33,598 nt of DNA, from NCBI GenBank assembly GCA_014859175.1, contig JACUUQ010000008.1:1-33598 (forward strand), in the 5' to 3' direction. Shown here one piece after another: positions 7,573 to 16,378 of this stretch. The stretch is from Lutibacter sp. GTDB lineage: Bacteria; Bacteroidota; Bacteroidia; Flavobacteriales; Flavobacteriaceae. Position 1 is the first letter of the stretch. Every line of letters starts with the position of its first letter. Below the pieces are notes generated by a model, which did not search any database, was not told the origin of the DNA, and worked only from the letters and a program-made list of their open reading frames with translations. The translations under genes and the position numbers were made by a program.

Positions 7573-10398
7573 CTAATTTAATTCTTTTTTTAAGAATTTG
7601 GCCGTATAGCTTTTTTTATGTTTGCTTACTTCTTCCGGCGTTCCAAAACAAAGTAACTGTCCGCCCTTTTTTCCGCCTTCCATACCAATGTCAATCACGT
7701 GGTCGGCAAGTTTTACAACATCTAAATTATGTTCTATAACGAGAATTGTATTTCCTTTATTGGCTAATTTATTTAAAACTTCCATTAAAACGCGAATATC
7801 TTCAAAATGAAGCCCTGTTGTGGGTTCATCTAAAATATAAAAAGTGTTCCCGGTATCTTTTTTCGACAATTCCGAAGCCAGTTTTATGCGTTGCGCTTCT
7901 CCTCCGGAGAGTGTTGTGGATTGCTGTCCAAGTTTTATATAGCTTAAACCCACATCTTGGATTGTTTTCAGTTTTCTGTGGATTTTGGGAATGAGTTCAA
8001 AAAATGCCGTGGCTTCTTCGATGGTCATATTTAGCACATCGGAAATTGATTTTCCTTTGTATCTAATTTCCAATGTTTCTCTGTTGAAGCGTTTTCCCTG
8101 GCACGTTTCGCATTCCACATGAACGTCTGGCAAAAAGTTCATTTCAATCACGCGAACGCCGCCGCCTTCGCAGGTTTCGCAGCGCCCATCTTTAACGTTG
8201 AATGAAAACCGGCCTGGCTTGTAACCTCTTATGGCTGCTTCGCTTGTTTTGGCGAACAAATCCCTTATTTCGCTAAAAACACCGGTATAAGTGGCCGGAT
8301 TTGAGCGTGGTGTTCTGCCAATTGGGGATTGGTCTATCGCAATTACTTTGTCAATATGTTCCAATCCTTCAATAGATTTGAAAGGCATCGGTTTTTTAAC
8401 GCCATTGTAAATGTGTTCGTTTAAAATGGGGTATAAAGTTTCGTTGATTAAAGTCGATTTTCCGCTACCCGAAACACCGGTCACGCAAATTAATTTTCCC
8501 AGTGGAAATTCTACGGTAATATTTTTTAGATTATTGCCGGTAGCGCCTTTTAACACTATTTTATGTCCGTTTCCTGCACGTCGTTTTTTAGGTATTTCAA
8601 TGGATTTTGTACCGTTTAAATAATCGGCCGTCAGTGTATGGTGCTGTTTCAGTTCTTCAAAAGTTCCCTCACTTACAATTTCCCCGCCGTGAATGCCTGC
8701 GCCCGGACCAATATCGAGCACAAAATCGGCATGCTGAATCATTTCTTTATCGTGTTCAACAACAATTACCGAGTTGCCGATATCGCGTAAATTCAACAGC
8801 GAATTTATTAATTTTTGGTTGTCGCGCTGGTGCAGGCCAATGCTAGGTTCATCTAAAATATAAAGCACGCCAACCAATTGCGAGCCAATTTGCGTGGCCA
8901 ACCGAATGCGCTGTGCTTCGCCGCCCGACAGTGATTTTGAGCTTCTGTCGAGGGTTAAATAATCCAAGCCAACGTCCAATAAAAACTGAATTCTCGTTCT
9001 GATTTCTTTCAGTATTTCCGTTGCAATTTTTATTTGTTTTTCGGTTAATTTTTCTTCAATATTGGCAAACCAATTCGCAAGTTCATTGATGTCGAGTTGC
9101 GCCAATTCTGATATATTTTTTTCGTTGACCTTAAAATACAAGGCTTCTTTTTTCAGCCGTTTTCCATCGCAGGTTTCGCAATTGATCTCGTCCATAAATT
9201 CATTTGCCCAACGTTTTATGGAAGTGGAATCGCTTGTATTGTATTGGTTTTCAATAAAATGAATAATTCCTTCAAAATCAATTTCATAAGTTCGGGTAAT
9301 TCCTGCCGTTTTTGAAATAATGTCGAATTTTTCGCTTCCGCCATTTAAAATGATTTCCAGCGCTTCAGCAGGTATTTTTGAAATAGGATCGCTTAATTGA
9401 AAATGATAACGGTCTGCAATTAACTGAAGCTGTTTAAAAATCCAGCTGTTTTTTTGCTCGCCAATGGGTTTTATTCCGCCATTTTTGATGGAAATTTTTG
9501 GATCCGGAATTATTTTTTTGATATTCACTTTATCTATTTTTCCCAATCCGCCGCAAGTTTCGCAGGCGCCTTTTGGAGAATTGAAAGAAAATGAATTTGG
9601 TTCGGGATTTGGGTAGGAAATTCCTGTGGTCGGACACATTAAATCGCTGCTGAAATAACGCGGATTGTTGGTTTCATGTTCCAGAATCATCACCACATTG
9701 TCACCGGAATATAAGGCTGTTGCAATGCTTTCTTCCACTCTTTTTTCCGATGCTTCATTCACTGTTAAGCGGTCAATCACAATTTCAATATCGTGTGTTT
9801 TATAACGGTCAAGGCGCATTCCTTTGGTAATTTCCATCAATTCTCCATCAACCCTCACGCGCACAAAACCTTGTTTTGAAATTTGTTCAAAAAGTTCTCT
9901 GTAATGCCCTTTCCTCGACTTAACAATAGGTGCCAAAATCACTATTTTTTTAGCTTCAAATTCCTTTAAAATAAGTTCTTTTATTTGCGTATCCGCATAA
10001 CTTACCATTTTTTCATTGGTATTGTAAGAATAGGCATCAGCGGCTCTCGCATAAAGCAATCGCAAAAAATCGTAAATTTCTGTGATGGTTCCCACGGTGG
10101 AACGCGGACTTTTATTCGTTGTTTTTTGTTCAATGGAAATAACAGGCGAGAGGCCGTCAATTTTATCAACATCCGGCCGTTCCAAACCTCCTAAAAACTG
10201 TCTGGCATACGCCGAAAAAGTTTCAATATACCTGCGCTGGCCTTCCGCATAAATCGTGTCAAAAGCCAAAGACGATTTTCCGCTGCCGCTTAAACCAGTT
10301 ATTACCACCAATTTTTCTCGGGGAATACGAACGTCAATATTTTTTAAATTGTGGACTCGCGCGCCCAAAACTTCAATATATTCTGTGTGTTTTGTCAT
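7573..10398 (-). CDS. uvrA: Excinuclease ABC subunit A
   Basis: UvrA is the ATPase that scans DNA for bulky lesions and loads UvrB in nucleotide excision repair. With this start the protein is 941 residues, normal for the family. The first ABC domain has Walker A GLSGSGKS at residues 35-42 and the second has GVSGSGKST near 640. Both have the LSGGEAQRI signature, and zinc-finger Cys pairs such as CETCGG and CETCEGGG are present. I use the ATG at 10398. A TTG 21 bases upstream would add seven residues, but it falls inside a TAACTTTG promoter box, so it is unlikely to be translated. The next gene downstream on the same strand is the LOG-family gene, 75 bases away. Confidence 0.97.
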   Translation of the reverse strand: MTKHTEYIEVLGARVHNLKNIDVRIPREKLVVITGLSGSGKSSLAFDTIYAEGQRRYIETFSAYARQFLGGLERPDVDKIDGLSPVISIEQKTTNKSPRSTVGTITEIYDFLRLLYARAADAYSYNTNEKMVSYADTQIKELILKEFEAKKIVILAPIVKSRKGHYRELFEQISKQGFVRVRVDGELMEITKGMRLDRYKTHDIEIVIDRLTVNEASEKRVEESIATALYSGDNVVMILEHETNNPRYFSSDLMCPTTGISYPNPEPNSFSFNSPKGACETCGGLGKIDKVNIKKIIPDPKISIKNGGIKPIGEQKNSWIFKQLQLIADRYHFQLSDPISKIPAEALEIILNGGSEKFDIISKTAGITRTYEIDFEGIIHFIENQYNTSDSTSIKRWANEFMDEINCETCDGKRLKKEALYFKVNEKNISELAQLDINELANWFANIEEKLTEKQIKIATEILKEIRTRIQFLLDVGLDYLTLDRSSKSLSGGEAQRIRLATQIGSQLVGVLYILDEPSIGLHQRDNQKLINSLLNLRDIGNSVIVVEHDKEMIQHADFVLDIGPGAGIHGGEIVSEGTFEELKQHHTLTADYLNGTKSIEIPKKRRAGNGHKIVLKGATGNNLKNITVEFPLGKLICVTGVSGSGKSTLINETLYPILNEHIYNGVKKPMPFKSIEGLEHIDKVIAIDQSPIGRTPRSNPATYTGVFSEIRDLFAKTSEAAIRGYKPGRFSFNVKDGRCETCEGGGVRVIEMNFLPDVHVECETCQGKRFNRETLEIRYKGKSISDVLNMTIEEATAFFELIPKIHRKLKTIQDVGLSYIKLGQQSTTLSGGEAQRIKLASELSKKDTGNTFYILDEPTTGLHFEDIRVLMEVLNKLANKGNTILVIEHNLDVVKLADHVIDIGMEGGKKGGQLLCFGTPEEVSKHKKSYTAKFLKKELN

Positions 10399-10416
10399 TG
10401 GATTTTTGGAAAGTTG

Positions 10417-10424
10417 CAAAGTTA
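10417..10424 (-). promoter_or_regulatory. Candidate -7 promoter box for uvrA
   Basis: Minus-strand TAACTTTG matches TAnnTTTG and sits 19 bases before the uvrA ATG, giving a leader of roughly 10-15 bases. It overlaps the alternative TTG codon at 10419-10417 and so decides against that start. The best -33-like TTG (10441-10439) has only a 14-base spacer. Confidence 0.45.
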
Positions 10425-10502
10425 AAAAAATGTAGCTACAATTTTAGTATGCCAGCTCATCTTTATTTTGAAAATTAGTATATTGCGTCAAAATTATAGA
10501 TT

Positions 10503-10730
10503 GTGGGCTGGATAGTTTCTTTGCGTCATTTTTTTGAAAAACACGGATTTGCGGTTTCCTCGAGATTTGCAGATAAATTGGGGATTGACGTATCCAATGT
10601 GCGCATATTTTTCATCTATATTTCCTTTATTACCTTGGGGTTTTCCTTCGGCATTTATTTAACGCTCGCTTTTTTATTGCGTTTGAAAGATATGGTTTAC
10701 ACCAAACGAAAATCTGTTTTTGATCTATAA
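10503..10730 (+). CDS. PspC-domain small membrane protein
   Basis: A 75-residue protein resembling the short PspC-like proteins of Flavobacteria: an amphipathic N-terminal segment (HFFEKHGFAVSSRFADKLGI), then a hydrophobic membrane segment (about residues 34-58) and a basic tail ending TKRKSVFDL. PspC proteins are inner-membrane components or sensors of envelope-stress responses; the function of this stand-alone form is unknown. No ATG is available, so the start is a GTG at 10503; a TTG at 10521 would also fit. Four bases separate its stop from the potassium-channel ATG, which suggests coupled expression. It is divergent from uvrA, the two sharing a ~100-base intergenic region. Confidence 0.75.
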   Translation: MGWIVSLRHFFEKHGFAVSSRFADKLGIDVSNVRIFFIYISFITLGFSFGIYLTLAFLLRLKDMVYTKRKSVFDL

Positions 10731-10734
10731 CAAA

Positions 10735-11730
10735 ATGATATTTAAAAAAAAATTATACATTTCAATACTATTTTTTATTTCTGTTGTTTCAATAGGCGTA
10801 ATTGGTTATATGATTCTTTCCGCAGCCAACTTTTTGGATGCCTTGTATATGACCATTATAACAATGACAACAGTTGGTTTTAGTGAAATACATCCTTTAA
10901 ATGAACACGAAAAGATTTTTACCATTTTTTTAATATTAATAAGTATTATTGTTTACGCGTATTCCGTGACTGCTTTATCTGAATATTTGGTGAATGGGAA
11001 ACTTCTTCAACTTTTAAAATCAAGAAAGGTGCAACGAAAAATTCAAAATTTAAAAAGCCACACAATTGTTTGTGGTTATGGGCGTAATGGCAAACAAGCC
11101 GTTATAAAATTAAAGAACTTTAAGATGCCTTGCGTTGTGATTGAAAAAGACAAAGCCCTGATTGAACAACTTGAGCGCGACAATATTTTGTATGTTGAAG
11201 GTGATGCAACCCAAGACGAATCTATACAAAAGGCTGCTGTGCACAATGCCAAAAGTTTAATTACGGCTTTGGCTTCTGATGCCGACAATTTGTTTGTGGT
11301 GCTTTCTGCCAGGCAGTTAAATAAAGAAATGATTATTATTAGCAGGGCTTCAAATGAATCGTCCATCAATAAATTAAAAATTGCCGGGGCAAACAATATT
11401 ATCATGCCCGATAAAATTGGCGGAATGCATATGGCATCATTGGTGGTTACGCCAGATTTGGTTGAATTTGTGGAAAGACTCACAATTCTTGAAGAAGGTT
11501 CTACAAATTTGGAAGAAATCTCTGTAAATGGGTTGCACACTGAATTTTTAAACAAAACCATCCGGGATTTGGATTTAAGACGTAAAACAGGCTGTTCTGT
11601 AATAGGTTTTAAAACCGCAACTCATGAATATGTGATAAACCCGGAATCAGATACAAAATTAACAGCGGATTCTAATTTAATTGTACTGGGAAGACCCAGT
11701 CAAATTAAAAAATTACGTGAAATATTATAA
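10735..11730 (+). CDS. Two-TM potassium channel with RCK (TrkA-N/TrkA-C) domains
   Basis: With the ATG at 10735 the protein has 331 residues (a TTG 15 bases upstream, inside the previous gene, is the alternative). TM1 spans about residues 8-28, and the pore helix and selectivity filter read TTVGFSE at 45-51. TM2 spans about 62-87. A cytoplasmic RCK domain follows with Rossmann motif CGYGRNG, then a TrkA-C domain to the end. This is the MthK/Kch plan, in which four subunits form a K+ channel gated by a ligand bound to the RCK ring. The filter has Phe in place of the usual Tyr and Ser-Glu in place of Gly-Asp. It is tightly downstream of the PspC-like gene. Confidence 0.9.
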   Translation: MIFKKKLYISILFFISVVSIGVIGYMILSAANFLDALYMTIITMTTVGFSEIHPLNEHEKIFTIFLILISIIVYAYSVTALSEYLVNGKLLQLLKSRKVQRKIQNLKSHTIVCGYGRNGKQAVIKLKNFKMPCVVIEKDKALIEQLERDNILYVEGDATQDESIQKAAVHNAKSLITALASDADNLFVVLSARQLNKEMIIISRASNESSINKLKIAGANNIIMPDKIGGMHMASLVVTPDLVEFVERLTILEEGSTNLEEISVNGLHTEFLNKTIRDLDLRRKTGCSVIGFKTATHEYVINPESDTKLTADSNLIVLGRPSQIKKLREIL

Positions 11731-11848
11731 TGCTCATTTATAGCTACTTAGTAAATAAAAATCAAGTTTAAGGCAAAAAATTTGTGGCAAGCTTTTTTTT
11801 TTAGCATCTTGGAGGCTTTTTAGAGCTATTTTAACCAACTGACAAACT

Positions 11849-13921
11849 ATGACTTCAAAATTATTGATACCTATTCTGCTGCTGTTTACTGCAGCTTCAT
11901 TTTCTCAAAATCTTACCGTAAATGAAAATATCGTAAATCCATCCAGCTTAATTAATGATGGGATTCTTGAAGTTAAAGTGCATGGCGGCACACCTCCTTA
12001 CACCTATAAATGGAGCCACCAAAGCACTCCGTTAACTTCCAATAAAGCTTTCGGTTTGGTGGAAGGCGTTCCTTATAGCGTTGTAATAACCGATTCTATT
12101 GGCAATACGGTTACCAAAAAATATAAAGTTCCTATGCAAAATATTTCGGAGCGATTTAACGGAACTTTTACGCCGGTTGTAAACGGCATCGCCATGGTTT
12201 TGTTTTGGGATCCTTTTTCCGCAGTTGGAATTTATGATCCTAATGTATATGTTGAGAAAAAAAATATTCCTATTCCAGGTTGGAGTCCGGGCATTAAAGG
12301 GGAATTTTTGATTAAAAAATGGCTAATTCAAGATGGCGAAAAAGTTAAGGAAGGTGATACCATCGCCATTATTTCAAGAGGAGGAAGCGACATAGTTGGA
12401 AGGGCTTTTGTGGACGGTACTTTAAAACACCTGGCAATAGAAGGCGGGTCTATTTACAATTCTGAAAAAAAGGGGGATGTTATTGAGGAAGGAGCACATA
12501 ATTATGCCGCGGTGGTTTATGATGAAAAAATACCGTTGCTTCATCCAAATGGTGACCTCCAAAAAAAGCATATTCCTTTTATTGTGATTTGGCTGTCTAT
12601 TGGCGCATTGTTTTTCACCATTCGAATGGGCTTTATAAATATTAAAGGATTTAAACACGCCATTGATTTGGCACGCGGAAAGTATGATGATCCAAATGCT
12701 CCCGGACAAGTTACGCATTTTCAGGCGCTGGCAACAGCTGTTTCTGGCACTGTTGGTTTGGGAAATATTGCCGGAGTTGCAGTTGCGATTTCTTTAGGTG
12801 GCGCCGGAGCAACTTTTTGGATTATTCTTGCCGGATTGTTGGGAATGTCTTCAAAATTTGTGGAATGTACTTTAGGCGTAAAATATCGTGATATCGCTTC
12901 TGACGGAAGGGTTTTTGGAGGTCCGATGAATTATTTGCGTAAAGGATTGGAAAAACAAAATAAAAAGGTATTGGGTAAAGTTTTAGCTGGTGTATTTGCT
13001 GTTTTATGTGTTGGAGCCTCATTTGGTGGCGGTAACATGTTTCAGGCAAATCAGGCCTTTGAAGCAGTTTCCGGACAAATTCCTGAACTTGCAGGCCACG
13101 GATTTTATTTTGGCGTCATTATTTCTTTGCTTGTTGCCGCAGTTATTGTTGGCGGAATTAAAAGTATTGCCAAGGTTACCGAAAAAATAGTTCCCATTAT
13201 GGCTTCTATTTATGTGATTGCCTGTTTGGCGGTAATTTTTATCAATATAGAAAATATAGGGCCGGCATTTGCGGCAATTTTTGACGGCGCATTTAGTCCA
13301 TCAGCCTTAAAAGGTGGCGTTATAGGTGTTTTGATTATAGGTTTTCAAAGAGCTGCTTTTTCTAATGAAGCAGGTGTTGGGTCTGCTGCTATCGCCCACA
13401 GTGTTGCAAAAACAAACAATCCCCCTTCTGAAGGATTTGTTTCCCTGTTAGAACCTTTTATTGACACCGTGGTGGTTTGTACGCTAACGGCTTTGGTATT
13501 AATTTTTACCGGTAAACATGAAGTTGTTGGTATGGGTGGCGCGCAATTGACTTCTGATGCTTTTGGCACCGTAATTTCCTGGTTCCCTTACGTATTGACT
13601 GTCGCCATATTTTTATTTGCTTTTTCTACCATGATTTCCTGGTCTTACTACGGAATGCGCGCCTGGTCTTATTTATTCGGGAAAAGCAAAAAAGCGGAAA
13701 TGGTTTATAAAATGTTTTTTTTAATTTTTGTTGTGGTTGGCGCTTCCGTTAGTTTGGGCGCTGTTTTAGATTTTTCTGATATGATGATTCTTGCCATGGC
13801 GTTTCCAAATATAATCGGACTCTATATAATGTCTGGTGAAGTAAAAGTGGATTTAAATGAATACTGGCGCAAACTGAAAGCCGGCGAACTTTACAAAGCC
13901 CAAAGGCTGGCTAAAAAATAA
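11849..13921 (+). CDS. AGCS-family sodium:amino-acid symporter with N-terminal SprB-like and lipoyl-like domains
   Basis: At 690 residues this exceeds the usual ~450-500 of alanine/glycine:cation symporters. A signal-like segment (1-19, MTSKLLIPILLLFTAASFSQ) comes first. A SprB-type repeat follows (about 25-98, with GGTPPYTYKWS). Next is a short hydrophobic segment ending FWDPFSAVGIYD, then a barrel-sandwich (biotinyl/lipoyl-like) domain at about 145-213 with DGEKVKEGDTIAII. The symporter core starts near 242 (IPFIVIWLSIGALFFTIR) and carries the family signature SGTVGLGNIAGVAVAI. The lipoyl-like domain lacks a modifiable Lys at its hairpin (GGSDIVG there), so I infer an unmodified structural domain. 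It should import a small neutral amino acid with Na+; the exact substrate is unknown. It lies 10 bases upstream of the helix-hairpin-helix gene. Confidence 0.88.
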   Translation: MTSKLLIPILLLFTAASFSQNLTVNENIVNPSSLINDGILEVKVHGGTPPYTYKWSHQSTPLTSNKAFGLVEGVPYSVVITDSIGNTVTKKYKVPMQNISERFNGTFTPVVNGIAMVLFWDPFSAVGIYDPNVYVEKKNIPIPGWSPGIKGEFLIKKWLIQDGEKVKEGDTIAIISRGGSDIVGRAFVDGTLKHLAIEGGSIYNSEKKGDVIEEGAHNYAAVVYDEKIPLLHPNGDLQKKHIPFIVIWLSIGALFFTIRMGFINIKGFKHAIDLARGKYDDPNAPGQVTHFQALATAVSGTVGLGNIAGVAVAISLGGAGATFWIILAGLLGMSSKFVECTLGVKYRDIASDGRVFGGPMNYLRKGLEKQNKKVLGKVLAGVFAVLCVGASFGGGNMFQANQAFEAVSGQIPELAGHGFYFGVIISLLVAAVIVGGIKSIAKVTEKIVPIMASIYVIACLAVIFINIENIGPAFAAIFDGAFSPSALKGGVIGVLIIGFQRAAFSNEAGVGSAAIAHSVAKTNNPPSEGFVSLLEPFIDTVVVCTLTALVLIFTGKHEVVGMGGAQLTSDAFGTVISWFPYVLTVAIFLFAFSTMISWSYYGMRAWSYLFGKSKKAEMVYKMFFLIFVVVGASVSLGAVLDFSDMMILAMAFPNIIGLYIMSGEVKVDLNEYWRKLKAGELYKAQRLAKK

Positions 13922-13931
13922 TAAATAATAG

Positions 13932-14804
13932 ATGAATCTCATAAAATCCCATTTCAGGTACACTAAAAGTCAAAGAAATGGGATTTTCTTTTTGCTAATT
14001 TTTATCGTTTTTCTTCAAGGCATTTTCTTTTTTGTTGATTTTTCTTCGGATGAAAATACTGCAGTTTCCCAAACAGAAATTTTGGCTTTTCAGCAGGAAA
14101 TGGATTCGTTGAAAAATGTGGCATCAGCAAAAAACATTCCTAAAATTTATCCTTTCAACCCTAATTTTATTACCGATTTTAAAGGACATCAACTTGGAAT
14201 GAGCACCATTGAAATTGATAAATTGCTGGCGTTTAGGGAACAGGGAAAATTCATCAATTCAACGAAGCAATTTCAAGAAATAACCGGGGTAAACGACAGT
14301 TTATTGGCGGTTATGAGTCCGTATTTTAAATTTCCGGAATGGATTTCTTCAGGAAAAACCATAAAAATGCCAATTCCGAAGAATATTGTTGAAAAATCAA
14401 TTCAGAAGAAAGACATCAATGCTGCTTCCGCAGAAGACTTAATAATTGTTAACGGAATTGGGGAAAAACTGGCGAAACGCATCATTGATTACCGCACAAA
14501 ATTGCAGGGATTTTCTTTTAATTACCAAATATTTGAGGTTTGGAATTTAGACAAAGAAGTTGCCGAAAAAGTGTTACAATATTTTGAAGTCACAAACCCG
14601 CCTGTAATTCAAAAAATAAATGTCAACACCGCCACTTTTAAGGAAGTGTTGGCCATTGTTTATCTGGATTATGAACTTACCAAAAAAATCTTCAATTATA
14701 AAAATCAAGTTGCTGAAATACAATCCATTGAAGAACTGAAAAAAATTGATGGATTTCCGCTCGAAAAATTTAACAGAATAACCTTATATTTGGACGCTAA
14801 ATAA
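13932..14804 (+). CDS. ComEA-like helix-hairpin-helix protein, membrane-anchored
   Basis: A 290-residue protein with a basic N-terminus and one membrane segment (about residues 17-36, FFLLIFIVFLQGIFFFV), then repeated helix-hairpin-helix modules. One module reads INAASAEDLIIVNGIGEKLA, followed by KRIIDYR; a later one begins KINVNTATFKEVLAI. This DNA-binding fold and layout match ComEA-type proteins, which hold incoming DNA outside the inner membrane during natural transformation. In Bacteroidetes many such proteins are annotated only as helix-hairpin-helix proteins. No other competence gene is nearby, so a role in DNA uptake is inference. It lies 10 bases after the symporter gene and 30 before the acyl-CoA dehydrogenase gene, probably in one transcript. 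Confidence 0.8.
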   Translation: MNLIKSHFRYTKSQRNGIFFLLIFIVFLQGIFFFVDFSSDENTAVSQTEILAFQQEMDSLKNVASAKNIPKIYPFNPNFITDFKGHQLGMSTIEIDKLLAFREQGKFINSTKQFQEITGVNDSLLAVMSPYFKFPEWISSGKTIKMPIPKNIVEKSIQKKDINAASAEDLIIVNGIGEKLAKRIIDYRTKLQGFSFNYQIFEVWNLDKEVAEKVLQYFEVTNPPVIQKINVNTATFKEVLAIVYLDYELTKKIFNYKNQVAEIQSIEELKKIDGFPLEKFNRITLYLDAK

Positions 14805-14834
14805 TAGCACTAATATTTTAAGCGAACAGCCTTT

Positions 14835-16001
14835 ATGAATAGTATGTATTTTACAGAAGAACACCAAGCATTCAGAAAAAGTTTTCAGGATTTTTTACAA
14901 AAGGAAGTCGTTCCCCATATTGATAAATGGGAAAAAACTGGCACCATTGAAAGGTTTATCTGGAAGAAATTTGGGGAAATGGGCTATTTGGGATTAAACG
15001 CTTCCGAAGAATTTGGCGGATTAGGTTTGGATATGTTTTACACCGTGATATTGTTGGAAGAACTTCAAAAAGTGAATTCAGGAGGTTTTGCGGCAGCTAT
15101 TTGGGCTCACGTATATTTGGCGATGACCCATTTGGAAAAAGAAGGCAGCGAAGCCATAAAAAGGAAATATTTAACGGCAAGCATTGAGGGCGAAAAAATT
15201 GGATGTCTGTGCATTACAGAACCTTTTGGAGGTTCCGACGTTGCGGCAATGAGAACAACGGCAGAAAAAATAGGCGACACTTATGTAATTAACGGCTCAA
15301 AAACCTTCATTACCAACGGTGTTTATTCAGATTATTTGATTGTGACTGCAAAAACAAATCCGGCAGCCAAAGCCAAAGGCATCAGTATTTTTATTTTGGA
15401 TAGAAATACCCCTGGAATTTCGGCGACAAAGCTGAATAAATTGGGATGGAGGGCTTCAGACACCGCCGAAATTGCTTTCGATAATGTAGTAATTCCAGCC
15501 GAGAATTTAATGGGTAATGAAGGAAAAGGGTTTCAATATTTGATGAATCATTTTGCGTTGGAGCGTTTGGTGATGGGAATTAATGCGCACGCAAGATCGG
15601 AATATGCTTTAGACTATGCCATCAAATATATGGCAGAACGCCAGGCTTTCGGAAAAACAATTGATCAGTTTCAGGCATTGCGACATAAAATCGCCGATTT
15701 GGCCAGTGAAGTTGAAATGTGCAAAGAATTTAATTATTCCGTAGCCAAAAGATTGAATGAAGGGCAATACATTGTAAAAGAAGCGACTATGTCTAAATTG
15801 GTTTCCACTAAAATAGCCGATAAAGTAATTTACGAATGTCTGCAATTTTTGGGCGGTTACGGTTATATGGAAGATTACCCGATGGCAAGATTGTTAAGAG
15901 ACAGTAGGTTAGGACCAATAGGAGGCGGAACTTCTGAGATTTTGCGTGAAATTATCGCAAAAATAATTATCGATAAAAAAGAGTACAAAGCAACAATATA
16001 A
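14835..16001 (+). CDS. Acyl-CoA dehydrogenase
   Basis: A 388-residue flavoenzyme of normal family length that oxidises acyl-CoA to 2-enoyl-CoA. The signature CITEPFGGSDVAAM and the C-terminal segment LGGYGYMEDYPMARLLRD are diagnostic. The catalytic Glu of medium-chain enzymes, normally in YEGT-SEI, is replaced here: the text is GGGTSEI. Glu243 in FALERLVMG lies where isovaleryl-CoA and long-chain acyl-CoA dehydrogenases keep their base, so this is likely of that subtype. A branched-chain or long-chain substrate is plausible but not shown. It starts at ATG 14835; a second ATG (Met4) also fits. Probably the last gene of the symporter transcript; no terminator is visible after it. Confidence 0.93.
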   Translation: MNSMYFTEEHQAFRKSFQDFLQKEVVPHIDKWEKTGTIERFIWKKFGEMGYLGLNASEEFGGLGLDMFYTVILLEELQKVNSGGFAAAIWAHVYLAMTHLEKEGSEAIKRKYLTASIEGEKIGCLCITEPFGGSDVAAMRTTAEKIGDTYVINGSKTFITNGVYSDYLIVTAKTNPAAKAKGISIFILDRNTPGISATKLNKLGWRASDTAEIAFDNVVIPAENLMGNEGKGFQYLMNHFALERLVMGINAHARSEYALDYAIKYMAERQAFGKTIDQFQALRHKIADLASEVEMCKEFNYSVAKRLNEGQYIVKEATMSKLVSTKIADKVIYECLQFLGGYGYMEDYPMARLLRDSRLGPIGGGTSEILREIIAKIIIDKKEYKATI

Positions 16002-16052
16002 TTGTTGAGATGATTTTTTTTAAAAATATATGGCACATATTATATTTAGATG

Positions 16053-16060
16053 TATATTTG
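16053..16060 (+). promoter_or_regulatory. Candidate -7 promoter box for rpsU
   Basis: TATATTTG fits TAnnTTTG and lies 47 bases before the rpsU ATG, leaving a leader of about 40 bases that includes the Shine-Dalgarno sequence. No good -33 TTTG is seen. Confidence 0.5.
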
Positions 16061-16088
16061 CAAACCAAAATTAAAAAAGGAACAGTTT

Positions 16089-16099
16089 GAAAGGAGGTG
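16089..16099 (+). promoter_or_regulatory. Perfect extended Shine-Dalgarno sequence of rpsU
   Basis: GAAAGGAGGTG is fully complementary to the conserved 3' tail of bacterial 16S rRNA, and its GGAGG ends 9 bases before the ATG. No other gene in this window has anything comparable. In Flavobacterium the anti-Shine-Dalgarno is normally occluded by bS21, bS6 and bS18 on the ribosome, and rpsU itself is known to keep a strong site. Ribosomes lacking bS21 can then use it preferentially, giving autoregulation. Confidence 0.9.
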
Positions 16100-16106
16100 C
16101 TAAACT

Positions 16107-16304
16107 ATGTTAATTATACCAGTAAAAGACGGAGAAAATATTGATAGAGCGTTAAAACGTTATAAAAGGAAATTTGATCGGACAAAAACGATGAAAAATC
16201 TACGTGCACGTAAACAGTTCATAAAACCATCAGTAACAAATCGTGCTAAAAACATAAAAGCCAAGTATGTTCAAAATTTAAGAACAAACGAAGAGCAAGG
16301 TTAA
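16107..16304 (+). CDS. rpsU: 30S ribosomal protein bS21
   Basis: A 65-residue, strongly basic protein matching bS21 along its length, including the N-terminal strand MLIIPVKDGENIDRALKRYK and the Arg/Lys-rich helical tail. bS21 sits on the 30S platform beside the 3' end of 16S rRNA. In Bacteroidetes it helps sequester the anti-Shine-Dalgarno, explaining why most mRNAs in this phylum have no such site. The ATG at 16107 is fixed by the strong ribosome-binding site at 16089-16099. The gene has its own -7 box and a terminator-like hairpin after it. xerC and hpf follow. Confidence 0.96.
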   Translation: MLIIPVKDGENIDRALKRYKRKFDRTKTMKNLRARKQFIKPSVTNRAKNIKAKYVQNLRTNEEQG

Positions 16305-16322
16305 TTTTTTAACCAATTTCAT

Positions 16323-16378
16323 AAACCGTTAGTAAATACAAATAACAATTCGTAAATTTGTGTACTAACGGTTTTTTT
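16323..16378 (+). terminator. Terminator hairpin between rpsU and xerC, with a -7 promoter box in its loop
   Basis: AAACCGTTAGTA (16323-16334) and TACTAACGGTTT (16363-16374) are a perfect 12-bp inverted repeat followed by four more T residues. This fits an intrinsic terminator for rpsU, although the 28-base loop is long. The loop holds TAAATTTG (16353-16360), a match to the -7 consensus TAnnTTTG, and the xerC ATG follows the T run immediately at 16379. The same stretch may therefore end the rpsU transcript and start the xerC one. Confidence 0.6.

Noticed and set aside
10399-10419. TTG start for uvrA
   Set aside because: It overlaps a TAnnTTTG promoter box, and the ATG at 10398 gives the normal N-terminus.
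16358-16378. TTG start for xerC
   Set aside because: It lies in the terminator loop and stem, and the ATG at 16379 gives the normal XerC N-terminus.
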